In this document: positions 19,963 through 29,353 of the stretch, piece by piece
Layout: each line of letters begins with the position of its first letter
Position numbering within the stretch: the stretch's first letter is position 1
NCBI RefSeq assembly: GCF_900113925.1
Contig: NZ_FORD01000019.1
Location: 1 to 62,362, forward strand
Origin: Nitrosomonas sp. Nm34
Lineage (GTDB): Bacteria; Pseudomonadota; Gammaproteobacteria; Burkholderiales; Nitrosomonadaceae
DNA: 62,362 nt
Direction of reading: 5' to 3'
Notes under the pieces: generated by a model
Databases searched by the model: none
The model's input: only the letters and a program-made list of their open reading frames with translations
Told to the model about the DNA's origin: nothing
Program-made: the position numbers and the translations under genes

Positions 19963-21345
19963 GTGAGTGAGATCAAAAAGGTAAGGATTCCAGATATTGG
20001 CGACTTTAAGGATGTGCCGGTCGTAGAAGTTCTTGTCAATGTTGGCGATAAACTCAAGGCAGAGGATTCGCTTATCACGTTGGAATCAGATAAGGCCACT
20101 ATTGAAGTTCCTTCCCCTTATTCCGGTACTGTCAAGGAAATTACTGTCAAAGTAGGTGATAAGGTATCTGAAGGTTCAGAAATCCTTGTCATGGAAGTTT
20201 CGGCCGAAGAAGAAAATAAGGCGGCTGCTACTGAAGCTATTTCTGAAGAAGAGAATAAAACGATTTCAGCTGGAGCCATTTCTGAAGAAACAGCAACGGA
20301 TCGCAAGACTGTGAGCACTAAGCCTGAAACCGCAGTAGAAATGCCTGCTCCAGGTCAAGAAATCTACTCAAGCAAGCCATTACAGTTGCCTGCACAGTAT
20401 ACGGAAGGGGGGCAGTCCACTCTTACATCAGCGGCTAAGCCCCATGCTGGCCCATCAGTTAGACGTTTTGCCAGGGAATTGGGTGTGGATTTAAGCAAGA
20501 TAGTTGGCAGCGGTCCCAAACAGCGCATACTTAAGGAAGATATCCAGGCTTTTGTCAAACGAGAGTTAATGAAATCACCAACATCAGGTTTGGGTGGTGG
20601 ACTGGATTTATTACCCTGGCCTCAGGTCGATTTTGCGAAATTTGGACCAATTGAATTGAAGCCGTTAACTCGCATTAAGCAAATCTCAGCTGCTAATCTA
20701 CACCGTAATTGGGTCATGATTCCACACGTAACCCAGTTCGACGAGGCGGATATTACTGATCTAGAATCGCTTAGAAAAGAATATAATGAAAAACAGCAAG
20801 AGAATGGGATCAAATTAACCATACTTGCTTTTCTCATGAAAGCTGTGACTGCAGCATTAAAAAAATACCCAGAATTTAACTCCTCATTGGATAGGCATAA
20901 TGAAGAATCCTCTCTGGTACTCAAACGCTATTATCATTTAGGATTTGCGGTAGATACACCCAATGGTCTTGTCGTGCCTGTTATTCGAGATGCTGATCAG
21001 AAAGGTGTAATTGCGATAGCTGATGAGTTAGGTAAACTTTCTTCAGTTGCGCGAGAAGGGAAATTAAAACCGACTGACATGCAAGGGGCTAGTTTTACCA
21101 TTTCTAGTCTTGGCGGGATAGGTGGCACGGCCTTTACGCCTATTATCAATGCCCCTGAAGTTGCCATCCTGGGAGTGTCAAGGGCGAACTTGAAGCCAAT
21201 TTATCGTAATGGTGAGTTCGTTCCTCGTTTGATTCTTCCTCTGTCGCTATCTTATGATCACAGGGTCATCGATGGGGCATCGGCTGCACGTTTTACTTCG
21301 CATTTAGCGAATATATTGGCGGATATGCGCCTTGCTTTATTTTAG
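19963..21345 (+). CDS. aceF: pyruvate dehydrogenase E2, dihydrolipoyl acetyltransferase
   Basis: The 460-residue protein starts with GTG at 19963, preceded by GAGGATAGG. It has one N-terminal lipoyl domain with the lipoyl lysine in LESDKATIEVP (near residue 45), an Ala/Glu/Thr-rich linker, a peripheral subunit-binding domain (SVRRFARELGVDLSKIVGSG), and a C-terminal acetyltransferase catalytic domain ending with SLSYDHRVIDGA, which contains the active-site histidine. Many proteobacterial E2 proteins have two or three lipoyl domains, so one is at the short end. It forms a pair with aceE. Confidence 0.95.
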   Translation: MSEIKKVRIPDIGDFKDVPVVEVLVNVGDKLKAEDSLITLESDKATIEVPSPYSGTVKEITVKVGDKVSEGSEILVMEVSAEEENKAAATEAISEEENKTISAGAISEETATDRKTVSTKPETAVEMPAPGQEIYSSKPLQLPAQYTEGGQSTLTSAAKPHAGPSVRRFARELGVDLSKIVGSGPKQRILKEDIQAFVKRELMKSPTSGLGGGLDLLPWPQVDFAKFGPIELKPLTRIKQISAANLHRNWVMIPHVTQFDEADITDLESLRKEYNEKQQENGIKLTILAFLMKAVTAALKKYPEFNSSLDRHNEESSLVLKRYYHLGFAVDTPNGLVVPVIRDADQKGVIAIADELGKLSSVAREGKLKPTDMQGASFTISSLGGIGGTAFTPIINAPEVAILGVSRANLKPIYRNGEFVPRLILPLSLSYDHRVIDGASAARFTSHLANILADMRLALF

Positions 21346-21419
21346 AGTTTCTGAGATAGCATTATTCAGCTAGAGCACATTTTTCTTAACCTCTCCTCCT
21401 CTGAATTTCTTCTTAAGTA

Positions 21420-22106
21420 ATGTCTGATGAAACATTTTCCCTGATTGGGATTTATGGAGGGACATTTGATCCAGTTCATTTTGGACATTTAAGGGTGGCA
21501 GAAGAGCTTATTGAAATTTTACAACTGGATGAAATTCGTTTTGTTCCTGCAGGGCATCCACGCTTGCGCAATGAGCCTATTGCTTCGCAGCATCACCGTA
21601 AAATCATGCTTTATGAAGCTATTCATGATAACAAAAAATTCTTTCTGGATGATCGAGAGCTCAGGCGTTCTGGAGAAAGCTATAGTGTAGAATCGCTGCG
21701 TGAATTAAGAGAGGAATTCAAAGGAAAAAAGGTGGCATTTTGTTTTATTATAGGAGTAGACGCATTTCTGAAACTGCCAAATTGGTATCTTTGGCGTGAG
21801 TTATTTGAATTAAGTCATCTGGTTATTGTCAATCGTCCAGGTCATATTTCTTTTGAGCATCACGCGTGCTTACCACCAAAGTTACAGGAGGCATGCTCAG
21901 ATCGCTGGACAGATGATGTCAACGCCTTGAAGCGTGTATCATCTGGATTTGTTTTTACAGCAGTGACCACATTATTGGACATTTCTTCGACCACCATCCG
22001 AGCCTATATCGCAGCAGAAAAAAGTGCACGTTATCTGCTTCCCGATAATGTACTGAATTACATCGGCACACACCATGTTTACACGAGGGAAAATGAAAAC
22101 AGATGA
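21420..22106 (+). CDS. nadD: nicotinate-nucleotide adenylyltransferase
   Basis: The 228-residue enzyme joins nicotinate mononucleotide to ATP to form deamido-NAD. The nucleotidyltransferase motif GIYGGTFDPVHFGHL lies at the N-terminus, and the ISSTTIRA block near the end holds the second ATP-binding motif. Its last codons overlap the start of rsfS by 14 bp. It opens the nadD-rsfS-rlmH-maf-rng series, an arrangement conserved widely in proteobacteria. Confidence 0.95.
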   Translation: MSDETFSLIGIYGGTFDPVHFGHLRVAEELIEILQLDEIRFVPAGHPRLRNEPIASQHHRKIMLYEAIHDNKKFFLDDRELRRSGESYSVESLRELREEFKGKKVAFCFIIGVDAFLKLPNWYLWRELFELSHLVIVNRPGHISFEHHACLPPKLQEACSDRWTDDVNALKRVSSGFVFTAVTTLLDISSTTIRAYIAAEKSARYLLPDNVLNYIGTHHVYTRENENR

Positions 22107-22440
22107 GCTACTAAATATAGTCATTGCTGCACTAGAAGATTTGAAAGCACAAGATATTCTTGTATTGGAAGCAGGAAGAATTACCTCATTATTTGACTAT
22201 ATGATCATTGTTAGCGGAACTTCAACACGCCAGACCAAAGCGTTAGCTCATCATGTGCAGGAAAGAGTGAAAGCTGCGGGAGGTAAAGTCTATAGCATCG
22301 AAGGCGAGCAAGCTGGAGAATGGTTATTGGTAGATTTAGGCGATATCGTAGTGCATATCATGCAGCCTACTATCCGTGAATACTACGATTTGGAATCATT
22401 ATGGGCAGAATCCAATGCAGTCAAGAAAAAAATGCTTTGA
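22093..22440 (+). CDS. rsfS: ribosomal silencing factor RsfS
   Basis: This protein of about 115 residues binds L14 on the 50S subunit and blocks subunit joining under starvation. Family blocks are ILVLEAGRITSLFDYMII, VSGTSTRQTKALA and GEWLLVDLGDIVVHIM. ATG 22093 is chosen over ATG 22075 because GAGGGA precedes it at a good distance and MKTDELL fits the family N-terminus. It overlaps the nadD stop, suggesting translational coupling. Confidence 0.93.
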   Translation: MKTDELLNIVIAALEDLKAQDILVLEAGRITSLFDYMIIVSGTSTRQTKALAHHVQERVKAAGGKVYSIEGEQAGEWLLVDLGDIVVHIMQPTIREYYDLESLWAESNAVKKKML

Positions 22441-22468
22441 GGTAATATGGAAAGAGCAAGCGTATTTC

Positions 22469-22569
22469 ACTCCATTTCCAAATCAACAATGACACGAAGG
22501 CAAGAGCCGCAGACAGTAAAAATAATACGGCAAGATGAAGCCGACAAAGTCAGGATTGATTTAGGAACG
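22469..22569 (-). repeat. ~100-bp palindromic dispersed repeat, copy B
   Basis: The copy is in reverse orientation: it contains GCCGCAGACAGTA and GCCGACAAAGTCA on the plus strand. Its ends are more diverged (CTCCATTTCCAAATC and TTGATTTAGGAACG). It occupies nearly the entire 138-bp gap between rsfS and rlmH, two genes normally co-transcribed, so it is probably transcribed as a hairpin within the operon. Confidence 0.8.
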
Positions 22570-22578
22570 CGATAATTA

Positions 22579-23046
22579 ATGAAACTCTATATCTTGGCTG
22601 TAGGAAATAAAATGCCCGATTGGGTACTGGCTGGTTTTATGGAATATACCCAGCGCATGCCAAGGGAAATACCCATTCATCTGATCGAAATTAAACCAGA
22701 TAAACGGGGCAGTAAGCAAAATGAACAGTTGTTACTTGCTGAGAGCGAACGTATTCAGGCAGCCATACCATCGGCTTGTTACATTGTTGTCATGGATGAG
22801 CGAGGTAAACAGTTTACTACCATTCAGTTAGCTGAGACGCTGATTGATTGGATGAGAAATGGTAGAGATGTTGTATTTATTATTGGAGGTGCAGATGGAT
22901 TGCATCGTGATATCAAGAGTATGGCTAATGAAATGCTGGCACTTTCCAGACTTACATTTCCTCATGGTCTAGTTCGTGTATTATTGGCAGAGCAACTTTA
23001 TCGAGCTTTATCAATTATCAGACAGCATCCTTATCATCGTATGTAG
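22579..23046 (+). CDS. rlmH: 23S rRNA (pseudouridine-1915 N3) methyltransferase
   Basis: The 155-residue SPOUT methyltransferase modifies pseudouridine 1915 in helix 69 of 23S rRNA. It starts [16 protein letters not shown], contains the SAM-binding [10 protein letters not shown] loop of the trefoil knot, and ends RQHPYHRM as expected (family ends in YHR or similar). Length is exactly that of the family. It is the usual partner of rsfS, here separated by repeat copy B. Confidence 0.95.
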   Translation: MKLYILAVGNKMPDWVLAGFMEYTQRMPREIPIHLIEIKPDKRGSKQNEQLLLAESERIQAAIPSACYIVVMDERGKQFTTIQLAETLIDWMRNGRDVVFIIGGADGLHRDIKSMANEMLALSRLTFPHGLVRVLLAEQLYRALSIIRQHPYHRM

Positions 23047-23146
23047 CCTGCGGTAGAGGGTTTATAAAAGTTGTAATGAGTCTACTGTGTAAAAAGAAAT
23101 TAAAGAATAAATTTAAAAAACACTTACTCTATAAATTTTAAACATC

Positions 23147-23770
23147 ATGACGTTTGCTGGACATTATATCTATCTAGCTTCGCGCAGCCCCCGTAGAAGG
23201 GAACTGCTGAAACAAATTGGGGTAAGACATAGTGTGTTGCTCATGCGAGAAACAGTATCTCGAGCTGTTGATATTGATGAAACCCCCCTTCTGGATGAAT
23301 CTCCAACTGATTATGTTTATCGTATTACCCATGCCAAGGCGGAAGCAGGGAGAATACGTTTGATACAGCGCAAGTTGCCATTATTTCCTGTCTTGGCGGC
23401 TGATACGATTGTTGCATTGGATGGGTGTATTTTCGGAAAACCGAAGGATGCTACTCATGCTGAGGAGATGTTGACTGCACTTTCAGGCAGAACGCATCAG
23501 GTCTTGACTGCGATTGCTCTGAATTTGCAGGGGACGATCAAGCATCGTTTGTCAATTACTACAGTACGTTTTCGTGAGATTGGTAAACGAGAAATTCAAG
23601 CCTGTATTGCGGGCGGCGAGGCTTTTGATAAAGCAGGGGGTTATGCAATTCAAGGTATGGCAGCAGCCTTTATTGTTGAGATTTTTGGTAGCTATAGTGG
23701 GGTTATGGGACTACCATTGTTTGAAACAGCTCAATTACTGGAAGAGTCCGGAATAAAAGTGTTCCCCTGA
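23147..23770 (+). CDS. maf: Maf-family nucleotide pyrophosphatase
   Basis: This 207-residue protein hydrolyses non-canonical or modified nucleoside triphosphates, or dTTP/UTP, to monophosphates. The N-terminal signature LASRSPRRRELLKQIG is clear, followed by AADTIVALDG and GKPKDATHAEEML. The subtype (dTTP/UTP or m7GTP) cannot be decided securely from reading alone. It lies between rlmH and rng, the normal position of yhdE-type maf next to rng. Confidence 0.92.
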   Translation: MTFAGHYIYLASRSPRRRELLKQIGVRHSVLLMRETVSRAVDIDETPLLDESPTDYVYRITHAKAEAGRIRLIQRKLPLFPVLAADTIVALDGCIFGKPKDATHAEEMLTALSGRTHQVLTAIALNLQGTIKHRLSITTVRFREIGKREIQACIAGGEAFDKAGGYAIQGMAAAFIVEIFGSYSGVMGLPLFETAQLLEESGIKVFP

Positions 23771-23803
23771 GAGCTAGAAAAATAAATTGTGCTATCCTTC
23801 TAA

Positions 23804-25258
23804 ATGAGCAATGAAATTCTTGTCAATGTTACCCCACAGGAAACACGTGTTGCTGTTATAGAGCAAGGGGTTGTACAGGAGTTACATATAGAGCGAGCGA
23901 GCAGCCGGGGAATTGTTGGTAATATTTATAGTGGCCGGGTTAGCCGTGTCCTGCCAGGTATGCAATCAGCTTTTATCGACATTGGCATGGAACGAGCAGC
24001 ATTTCTCCACATAGGAGATATCAAGGAATTAAGTTCAAACGCTACAGGGGATAAACCCATTGAGCGATTGCTGCACGAGGGGAACAATATTCTCGTACAA
24101 GTGATTAAAGATGCCATTGGTACAAAGGGAGCAAGACTTTCTACCCAAATCAGTATTGCTGGGCGAATGCTTGTTTATTTACCACAAGAATCCCATATTG
24201 GTGTTTCTCAGCGTATAGAAGATAATGTCGAGCGTGAATTATTACGTGAGAAACTGCAACATATTCTTCCAGTTGATGCCAAGGGAGGCTACATCATACG
24301 AACGATGGCTGAAGCGGCAAGCGAATCGGATCTGCATGCAGATATAGAGTACCTGCATAAGCTTTGGCATGATATTCAAAATAAAGCATTAACAGTTAGC
24401 GCTCCTGCGCTACTTTATCAGGATTTAGATCTAAGTCATCGCATGTTGCGCGATTTTGTTAATGATGATACTTACCGCATTCTGGTAGATTCCTGCGAAA
24501 CTTACTTGAAACTGATCATTTTTGCTCAAAACTATATAAGCAATGTTGCAAGCAGAATCGATCATTATACCGGAGAGCGTCCCCTCTTCGATTTATATGG
24601 GGTCGAAGATGAAATTGAACGATCACTTGCTCGGCGGGTGGATCTCAAATCAGGTGGCTATGTCATTATTGATCAGACCGAAGCGCTAACTACCATGGAT
24701 GTCAATACGGGTGGCTTCATTGGTGTGCGTAATTTTAATGACACCATATTTAAAACCAATCTGGAAGCAGCCCAAGTTATAGCGAGGCAACTCCGTTTGC
24801 GAAATTTAGGAGGCATCATCATCATCGATTTTATCGATATGGAGGATGAAGAGCATAAAAAGGCAGTATTGACAGAACTCAACAAAGCTTTGATGAAGGA
24901 CAGGACACGTATGACGGTCAATGGTTTCTCTGCCTTAGGTTTGGTAGAGATGACAAGGAAGCGTACGCGTGAAAGTCTTGCTCATATTTTATGTGAACCA
25001 TGTCCAATTTGCCAAGGACGAGGGCAAATCCGGACAGCACAAACGATCTGTTATGAAATCTTGCGTGAACTGTTACGTGAGTCACGACAATTTGAAGCGA
25101 ATGAATTTCGTATCCTTGCTTCGCAGCAAGTGATCGATTTATTTCTGGATGAGGAGTCGCAAAGTTTGGCACAACTTGCTGACTTTATTGAGAAACCTAT
25201 TAGTTTGCAGGTGGAAGCGTCTTATACACAAGAGCAGTATGATGTTATTTTGATCTAA
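23804..25258 (+). CDS. rng: ribonuclease G
   Basis: The 484-residue endoribonuclease matures the 5' end of 16S rRNA and takes part in mRNA decay. It has an S1 domain near the N-terminus (GNIYSGRVSRVLPGMQSAFIDIG), the RNase E/G catalytic block TTMDVNTGGFIG with the metal-binding Asp, IIIDFIDMEDEEH, and the zinc-link CEPCPIC. Its length is that of RNase G and it lacks the long C-terminal scaffold of RNase E. It ends the nadD-to-rng series and converges with the desaturase gene. Confidence 0.95.
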   Translation: MSNEILVNVTPQETRVAVIEQGVVQELHIERASSRGIVGNIYSGRVSRVLPGMQSAFIDIGMERAAFLHIGDIKELSSNATGDKPIERLLHEGNNILVQVIKDAIGTKGARLSTQISIAGRMLVYLPQESHIGVSQRIEDNVERELLREKLQHILPVDAKGGYIIRTMAEAASESDLHADIEYLHKLWHDIQNKALTVSAPALLYQDLDLSHRMLRDFVNDDTYRILVDSCETYLKLIIFAQNYISNVASRIDHYTGERPLFDLYGVEDEIERSLARRVDLKSGGYVIIDQTEALTTMDVNTGGFIGVRNFNDTIFKTNLEAAQVIARQLRLRNLGGIIIIDFIDMEDEEHKKAVLTELNKALMKDRTRMTVNGFSALGLVEMTRKRTRESLAHILCEPCPICQGRGQIRTAQTICYEILRELLRESRQFEANEFRILASQQVIDLFLDEESQSLAQLADFIEKPISLQVEASYTQEQYDVILI

Positions 25259-25302
25259 ATAATAAATAAATGCTGAGGTTGCCACTGAGTTATAAGAATT
25301 AT

Positions 25303-25341
25303 CGGGCAAAAGGTAAGCGTTAATCTTATAGCCTTTGCCCG
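25303..25341. terminator. hairpin between convergent rng and desaturase genes
   Basis: CGGGCAAA at 25303-25310 pairs with TTTGCCCG at 25334-25341, with AGG and CC extending the stem after a bulge. It lies in the 111-bp gap between two convergent genes and probably acts in one or both directions, although no long T-run follows. Confidence 0.55.
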
Positions 25342-25369
25342 GAAGTTATAGCGTGGTGTTATAGCTTAT

Positions 25370-26560
25370 TTATGCATAGCAACGTAATCGACGTGAAAAT
25401 TTTTCCAGGACTTCAATTCCACTTTCTTCCGCACGATGACACCAATCTTCGAGTTGTTTAACTAATTCATCTTTCGAAGCGGTCGAGCGTTGCCATATGG
25501 CTACCAGTTCTTCACGCATGGTATAAACTTTATCAAGATTTTTGGTTTTACTTAAAACCAGATTCAGTTTAATACGTTCCTCTTCTTGCAAGGTTTTCGC
25601 ATCTGCCAATATCCAACGTTTAAGTGTGTTCCCATCTATTCCATGATGGGAAGCGACTTCTCGTAAATGCTCTACTTCCTTCTTAAACAATGCTTGGAGA
25701 GATTGGGTATATTTCGCCAGTACCTCATAACGATGAGCGATTACAGCTTGCAGGGTATCGAAATCGCACTGGGTTTTAGTTTTGTTGATGTTAAGCTTGG
25801 GTGCAATTTTCTTGACGGTTGCTAATCCCATCATTTCCAGGATACGTATATATAGCCAGCCAATATCAAATTCAAACCATTTATTGGATAGTTTAGCTGA
25901 AGTAGGGTAGGCATGATGGTTATTGTGTAATTCTTCTCCCCCAATCAGAATGCCCCAAGGAGCTACATTACGGCTGGCATCTTCTGCCTGGAAATTACGA
26001 TATCCCCAATAGTGGCCAATGCCATTGATGACTCCTGCAGCAAATACAGGTGTCCACATCATCTGTATTGCCCAAATAGTAAGACCGATAGGGCCAAATA
26101 GAATGAAATTGATAATTAGCATTAATCCAACGCCACTTGCGCTAAATCTGCTATAAACATTGCGTTCTATCCAGTCATCTGGTGTACCGTGCCCATACCT
26201 TTCTAAGGTTTCTTTGTTTTTTCCTTCTAACCGATAAAGCTCTGCCCCTTCGGTCAATACTTTTTTAATTCCAAAAATTTGGGGACTGTGTGGATCATCT
26301 AAAGTTTCACATTTTGCGTGGTGCTTGCGATGAATAGCGGTCCATTCTTTGGTAACCATACCGGTAGTCAACCATAGCCAGAAACGAAAGAAATGGCTAG
26401 GGATAGGATGTAAATCTAGCGCTCTGTGAGCTGAATGTCGATGAAGATAAATGGTGATGCTTGCAATCGTGATATGGGTGATTACTAGCGTAACCACGAT
26501 ATAGCCCCACCACGGCAAATCTATTAGTCCTGATAATGCTGAAACGATGTCTATGTCCAT
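25370..26560 (-). CDS. acyl-CoA/lipid fatty acid desaturase
   Basis: This 396-residue integral membrane di-iron enzyme introduces a cis double bond in fatty acyl chains. The three histidine boxes are HRHSAHR, HRKHH and HNNHH, and hydrophobic segments surround them. The C-terminal 130 residues form a charged helical extension (from RYEVLAKYTQSLQ to the end) that similar proteobacterial desaturases also carry. It probably controls membrane fluidity. It is monocistronic, with an AT-rich upstream region of about 150 bp. Confidence 0.9.
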   Translation of the reverse strand: MDIDIVSALSGLIDLPWWGYIVVTLVITHITIASITIYLHRHSAHRALDLHPIPSHFFRFWLWLTTGMVTKEWTAIHRKHHAKCETLDDPHSPQIFGIKKVLTEGAELYRLEGKNKETLERYGHGTPDDWIERNVYSRFSASGVGLMLIINFILFGPIGLTIWAIQMMWTPVFAAGVINGIGHYWGYRNFQAEDASRNVAPWGILIGGEELHNNHHAYPTSAKLSNKWFEFDIGWLYIRILEMMGLATVKKIAPKLNINKTKTQCDFDTLQAVIAHRYEVLAKYTQSLQALFKKEVEHLREVASHHGIDGNTLKRWILADAKTLQEEERIKLNLVLSKTKNLDKVYTMREELVAIWQRSTASKDELVKQLEDWCHRAEESGIEVLEKFSRRLRCYA

Positions 26561-26712
26561 AATAATACTTTTATTCCTCCGTGAAAAACAGACTATGGTT
26601 CAATAATGAAATCTAAAGAGATGTATAAGGTTAGTCAAGATATTTCGTGATCATTTATTACAGAAGTTATGCAATTTTTTATAAATTTTTTAATAGATAT
26701 CGTAGTATAAAA

Positions 26713-27252
26713 TTATTTAATAATTTTCCACTTACCTGGAGGAAGGTTTGCTAATGTGTACTTACCAATTGTTGTTCGAATTAAACGTAAGGTAGGGAAT
26801 CCGATCGCTGCTGTCATATGACGTACCTGCCTGTTTTTGCCTTCGGTAAGGATAAATTCTAACCAGGAAGTAGGAATATTTCTGCGAAAGCGTATGGGTG
26901 GATTTCGTGACCAAATATGAGATGGCTGTTGTATTAGACGTACTTTTGCAGGTCGAGTTCTATAACATTTTAATATTATTCCTTCGCGTAATGGTTGGAG
27001 ATCTGATTGATCGGGTATACCCTCTACTTGTACCCAATATTTCTTTGCTTGCTTGAATCTTGGATCACTGATTTTATGCTGTAATACTCCAGCATCAGTG
27101 AGTATGACTAATCCTTCACTATCGGCATCTAGTCGTCCAGCTGGGTAAAGATCAGGTATCGGAATAAAATCTTTTAATGATTGATATCCAGCTTGGGGTG
27201 TAAATTGACAAATTACTCTGTATGGCTTGTTGAAAAGAATCAAGTGTGCCAT
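26713..27252 (-). CDS. rluE: 23S rRNA pseudouridine synthase (RluE type)
   Basis: The 179-residue protein belongs to the RsuA/RluB/E/F group and lacks an N-terminal S4 domain. The catalytic block is AGRLDADSEGLVILT with the essential Asp, and the C-terminal ILTEGKNRQVRHM motif is typical of the group. RluE modifies U2457 in 23S rRNA; its short length and lack of S4 favour RluE over RsuA. It starts a minus-strand run with sixA upstream after 28 bp. Confidence 0.88.
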   Translation of the reverse strand: MAHLILFNKPYRVICQFTPQAGYQSLKDFIPIPDLYPAGRLDADSEGLVILTDAGVLQHKISDPRFKQAKKYWVQVEGIPDQSDLQPLREGIILKCYRTRPAKVRLIQQPSHIWSRNPPIRFRRNIPTSWLEFILTEGKNRQVRHMTAAIGFPTLRLIRTTIGKYTLANLPPGKWKIIK

Positions 27253-27280
27253 GGCTTAATTCCAGCGAGAGAATGCATGG

Positions 27281-27757
27281 TTATGTTTGCACTATATCGG
27301 GCGAGATAACAGCACGCAAGATAGTATTTTCAGTATCGGCATTTTGTTTATAGCTAAACCACCAGATGGCTCCTTTTTTGATGCTAAAGCCGGTACGGTC
27401 AGGGCAGATCAATGAAGCTGCAACATTGCCCAAGGTAGGTTGATGGCCAACTATCAGGATGGTACCTTCCTCGTAAGGCCAGCTAGCCGCGGCGAGTACT
27501 CTATCAGCAGTAGTACTGGTTCCTACTTCCGGCGTTGTTTCAAAATTATTGCTCAGTGCCAAAGCCGTTTGCTGAGTTCGTTTTGCGGGACTGACCAGAA
27601 TGCGCGTGTTCTTGGGTAATCTTGGTTTAAGCCATTGAGCTATATTGCGAGCCTGCTGCACTCCTTTCTCAGTCAGTTTGCGTGCGGCATCAGGGAATCC
27701 CTCTTCTGCTTCCGCATGGCGCCATAGGATAAGTTCCAAATTGTCCTCCTTAAACAA
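27281..27757 (-). CDS. sixA: phosphohistidine phosphatase SixA
   Basis: This 158-residue member of the histidine phosphatase superfamily carries LILWRHAEAEEG at the N-terminus, with the nucleophile H14 in an RHA rather than RHG form, which is usual in SixA. VSPAKRTQQTA and VGHQPTLGNV supply the other catalytic residues. SixA removes phosphate from phosphohistidine, for example in phosphotransfer proteins. It is 28 bp from rluE and 23 bp from rimO. Confidence 0.88.
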   Translation of the reverse strand: MFKEDNLELILWRHAEAEEGFPDAARKLTEKGVQQARNIAQWLKPRLPKNTRILVSPAKRTQQTALALSNNFETTPEVGTSTTADRVLAAASWPYEEGTILIVGHQPTLGNVAASLICPDRTGFSIKKGAIWWFSYKQNADTENTILRAVISPDIVQT

Positions 27758-27780
27758 AAATAACAGCTAATGCTGATCTA

Positions 27781-29103
27781 TCAAATAATCTCCGCCCAAA
27801 GATCATGTTCGTCAGAATGTGTGACGTGTACGGTTACGACGTCCCCCTGTTTTAATGACTGGCCATTCTCTATATAAACCAGCCCATCGATTTCCGGTGC
27901 ATCCGCATGGCTGCGGGCAACCGCACCTTGCTTATCAGCCTCATCAATCAGCACTTGGATAGTTTTGCCTACTTTCTGTGCAAGCCGTTGTGCGCTGATT
28001 TTTTCCTGTAACGCCATCAAACGTGCTAAACGTTCCTGCTGTAATTCGGGTGGAATAGGATTGGGCAAACTATTAGCGACTGCACCGTCAACTGGAGAAT
28101 ACATGAACGCACCGACGCGATCCAGTTGAGCTGTCTTAAGAAAATCCAGTAGTTCTTCAAATTCTTGTTCTGTCTCCCCCGGGAAACCCACAATAAATGT
28201 ACTGCGCAGCGTGATATCAGGGCAGATCGTGCGCCATTGTTGAATACGGCTAAGCACATCCTCACTATCCGCAGGGCGTTTCATAAGCTTTAGAATACGC
28301 GCATTTGCATGTTGAAAGGGGATATCCAGGTAGGGAACGATCTTGCCCTCTGTCATTAGCGGAATGAGCTCGTCGACATGAGGATAGGGATAGACATAAT
28401 GCAGGCGTATCCATACACCCAATTCACCCATAGTTTGGGCAAGTTCAGTGATCCGCGATTTAACAAAGTTACCTTTCCAGAAACCACTGCGGTATTTCAG
28501 ATCAACCCCATAGGCGCTAGTATCCTGTGAAATAACCAATAATTCCTTGACACCAGCATCCACCAGGCTTTGTGCTTCCTGCATGATATCGCCTACTGGA
28601 CGGCTGACCAGATTGCCACGCATACTGGGAATAATGCAAAAGGTACAGCGGTGGTTGCAGCCCTCGGAAATTTTTACATAGGCATAATGTTTAGGTGTCA
28701 GCCTTATCCCCTGTGGGGGTACTAGATCAACATAAGGATCGTGCCATTTCGGTAAATATGCATGAATGGCCTCCATGACTTCATCAGTTGCCTGCGGGCC
28801 TGTAACAGACAGTACATTGGGATGGGCTTGCTTCACCACATCCCCTTTCGCGCCAAGGCAACCAGTGACAATGACTTTACCGTTTTCGGTGAGCGCTTCA
28901 CCAATTGCGTCGAGCGATTCAGCAATGGCACTGTCGATAAAGCCACAAGTATTGACCACGACTAAATCTGAGTCTTCATAGTTGGGTGAAATAAGATAGC
29001 CTTCTGTCCGCAGACGCGTCAGGATGCGCTCGGAATCAACAGTTGCCTTGGGGCAACCAAGCGAAACGAAACCAACACGTGGGATTTTATTACGCATATT
29101 CAT
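27781..29103 (-). CDS. rimO: ribosomal protein S12 methylthiotransferase RimO
   Basis: The 440-residue radical SAM enzyme adds a methylthio group to an aspartate of ribosomal protein S12. N-terminal UPF0004 cysteines are at C17, C53 and C82 and bind the auxiliary cluster; the radical SAM motif CNHRCTFC is at C149, C153 and C156. The C-terminal TRAM domain runs from about residue 375 ([13 protein letters not shown]). The [15 protein letters not shown] opening is characteristic of RimO rather than MiaB. Confidence 0.95.
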   Translation of the reverse strand: MNMRNKIPRVGFVSLGCPKATVDSERILTRLRTEGYLISPNYEDSDLVVVNTCGFIDSAIAESLDAIGEALTENGKVIVTGCLGAKGDVVKQAHPNVLSVTGPQATDEVMEAIHAYLPKWHDPYVDLVPPQGIRLTPKHYAYVKISEGCNHRCTFCIIPSMRGNLVSRPVGDIMQEAQSLVDAGVKELLVISQDTSAYGVDLKYRSGFWKGNFVKSRITELAQTMGELGVWIRLHYVYPYPHVDELIPLMTEGKIVPYLDIPFQHANARILKLMKRPADSEDVLSRIQQWRTICPDITLRSTFIVGFPGETEQEFEELLDFLKTAQLDRVGAFMYSPVDGAVANSLPNPIPPELQQERLARLMALQEKISAQRLAQKVGKTIQVLIDEADKQGAVARSHADAPEIDGLVYIENGQSLKQGDVVTVHVTHSDEHDLWAEII

Positions 29104-29178
29104 TTATTGATTGCTAAAGGTGAAGATCACCTGAGTAAAGTTATAAAAATAGCAGGGTAATTAAAGATAACAATTTAT

Positions 29179-29279
29179 TGCATTTTTACATCAAAACTGA
29201 CTTTGTCGGCTTTTCCTTGCCGTATCATTGATACTGTCTGCGGCTTGCCTTCGCATCATTTTTGATTTAGAAATGAAAT
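29179..29279 (+). repeat. ~100-bp palindromic dispersed repeat, copy C
   Basis: Contains CTGACTTTGTCGGC, CCGTATCATTGATACTGTC and TTTGATTTAGAAATG in forward orientation. The left end is eroded (CATTTTTACATC). It lies between rimO and the lactonase-like gene, both on the minus strand. Confidence 0.85.
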
Positions 29280-29353
29280 AATAAAGCAATTTGAGCATGA
29301 GCAAAATTATAAAGTAGTAGCGGACAAACGGGTGATGAGAGGGGGCAGACTTA

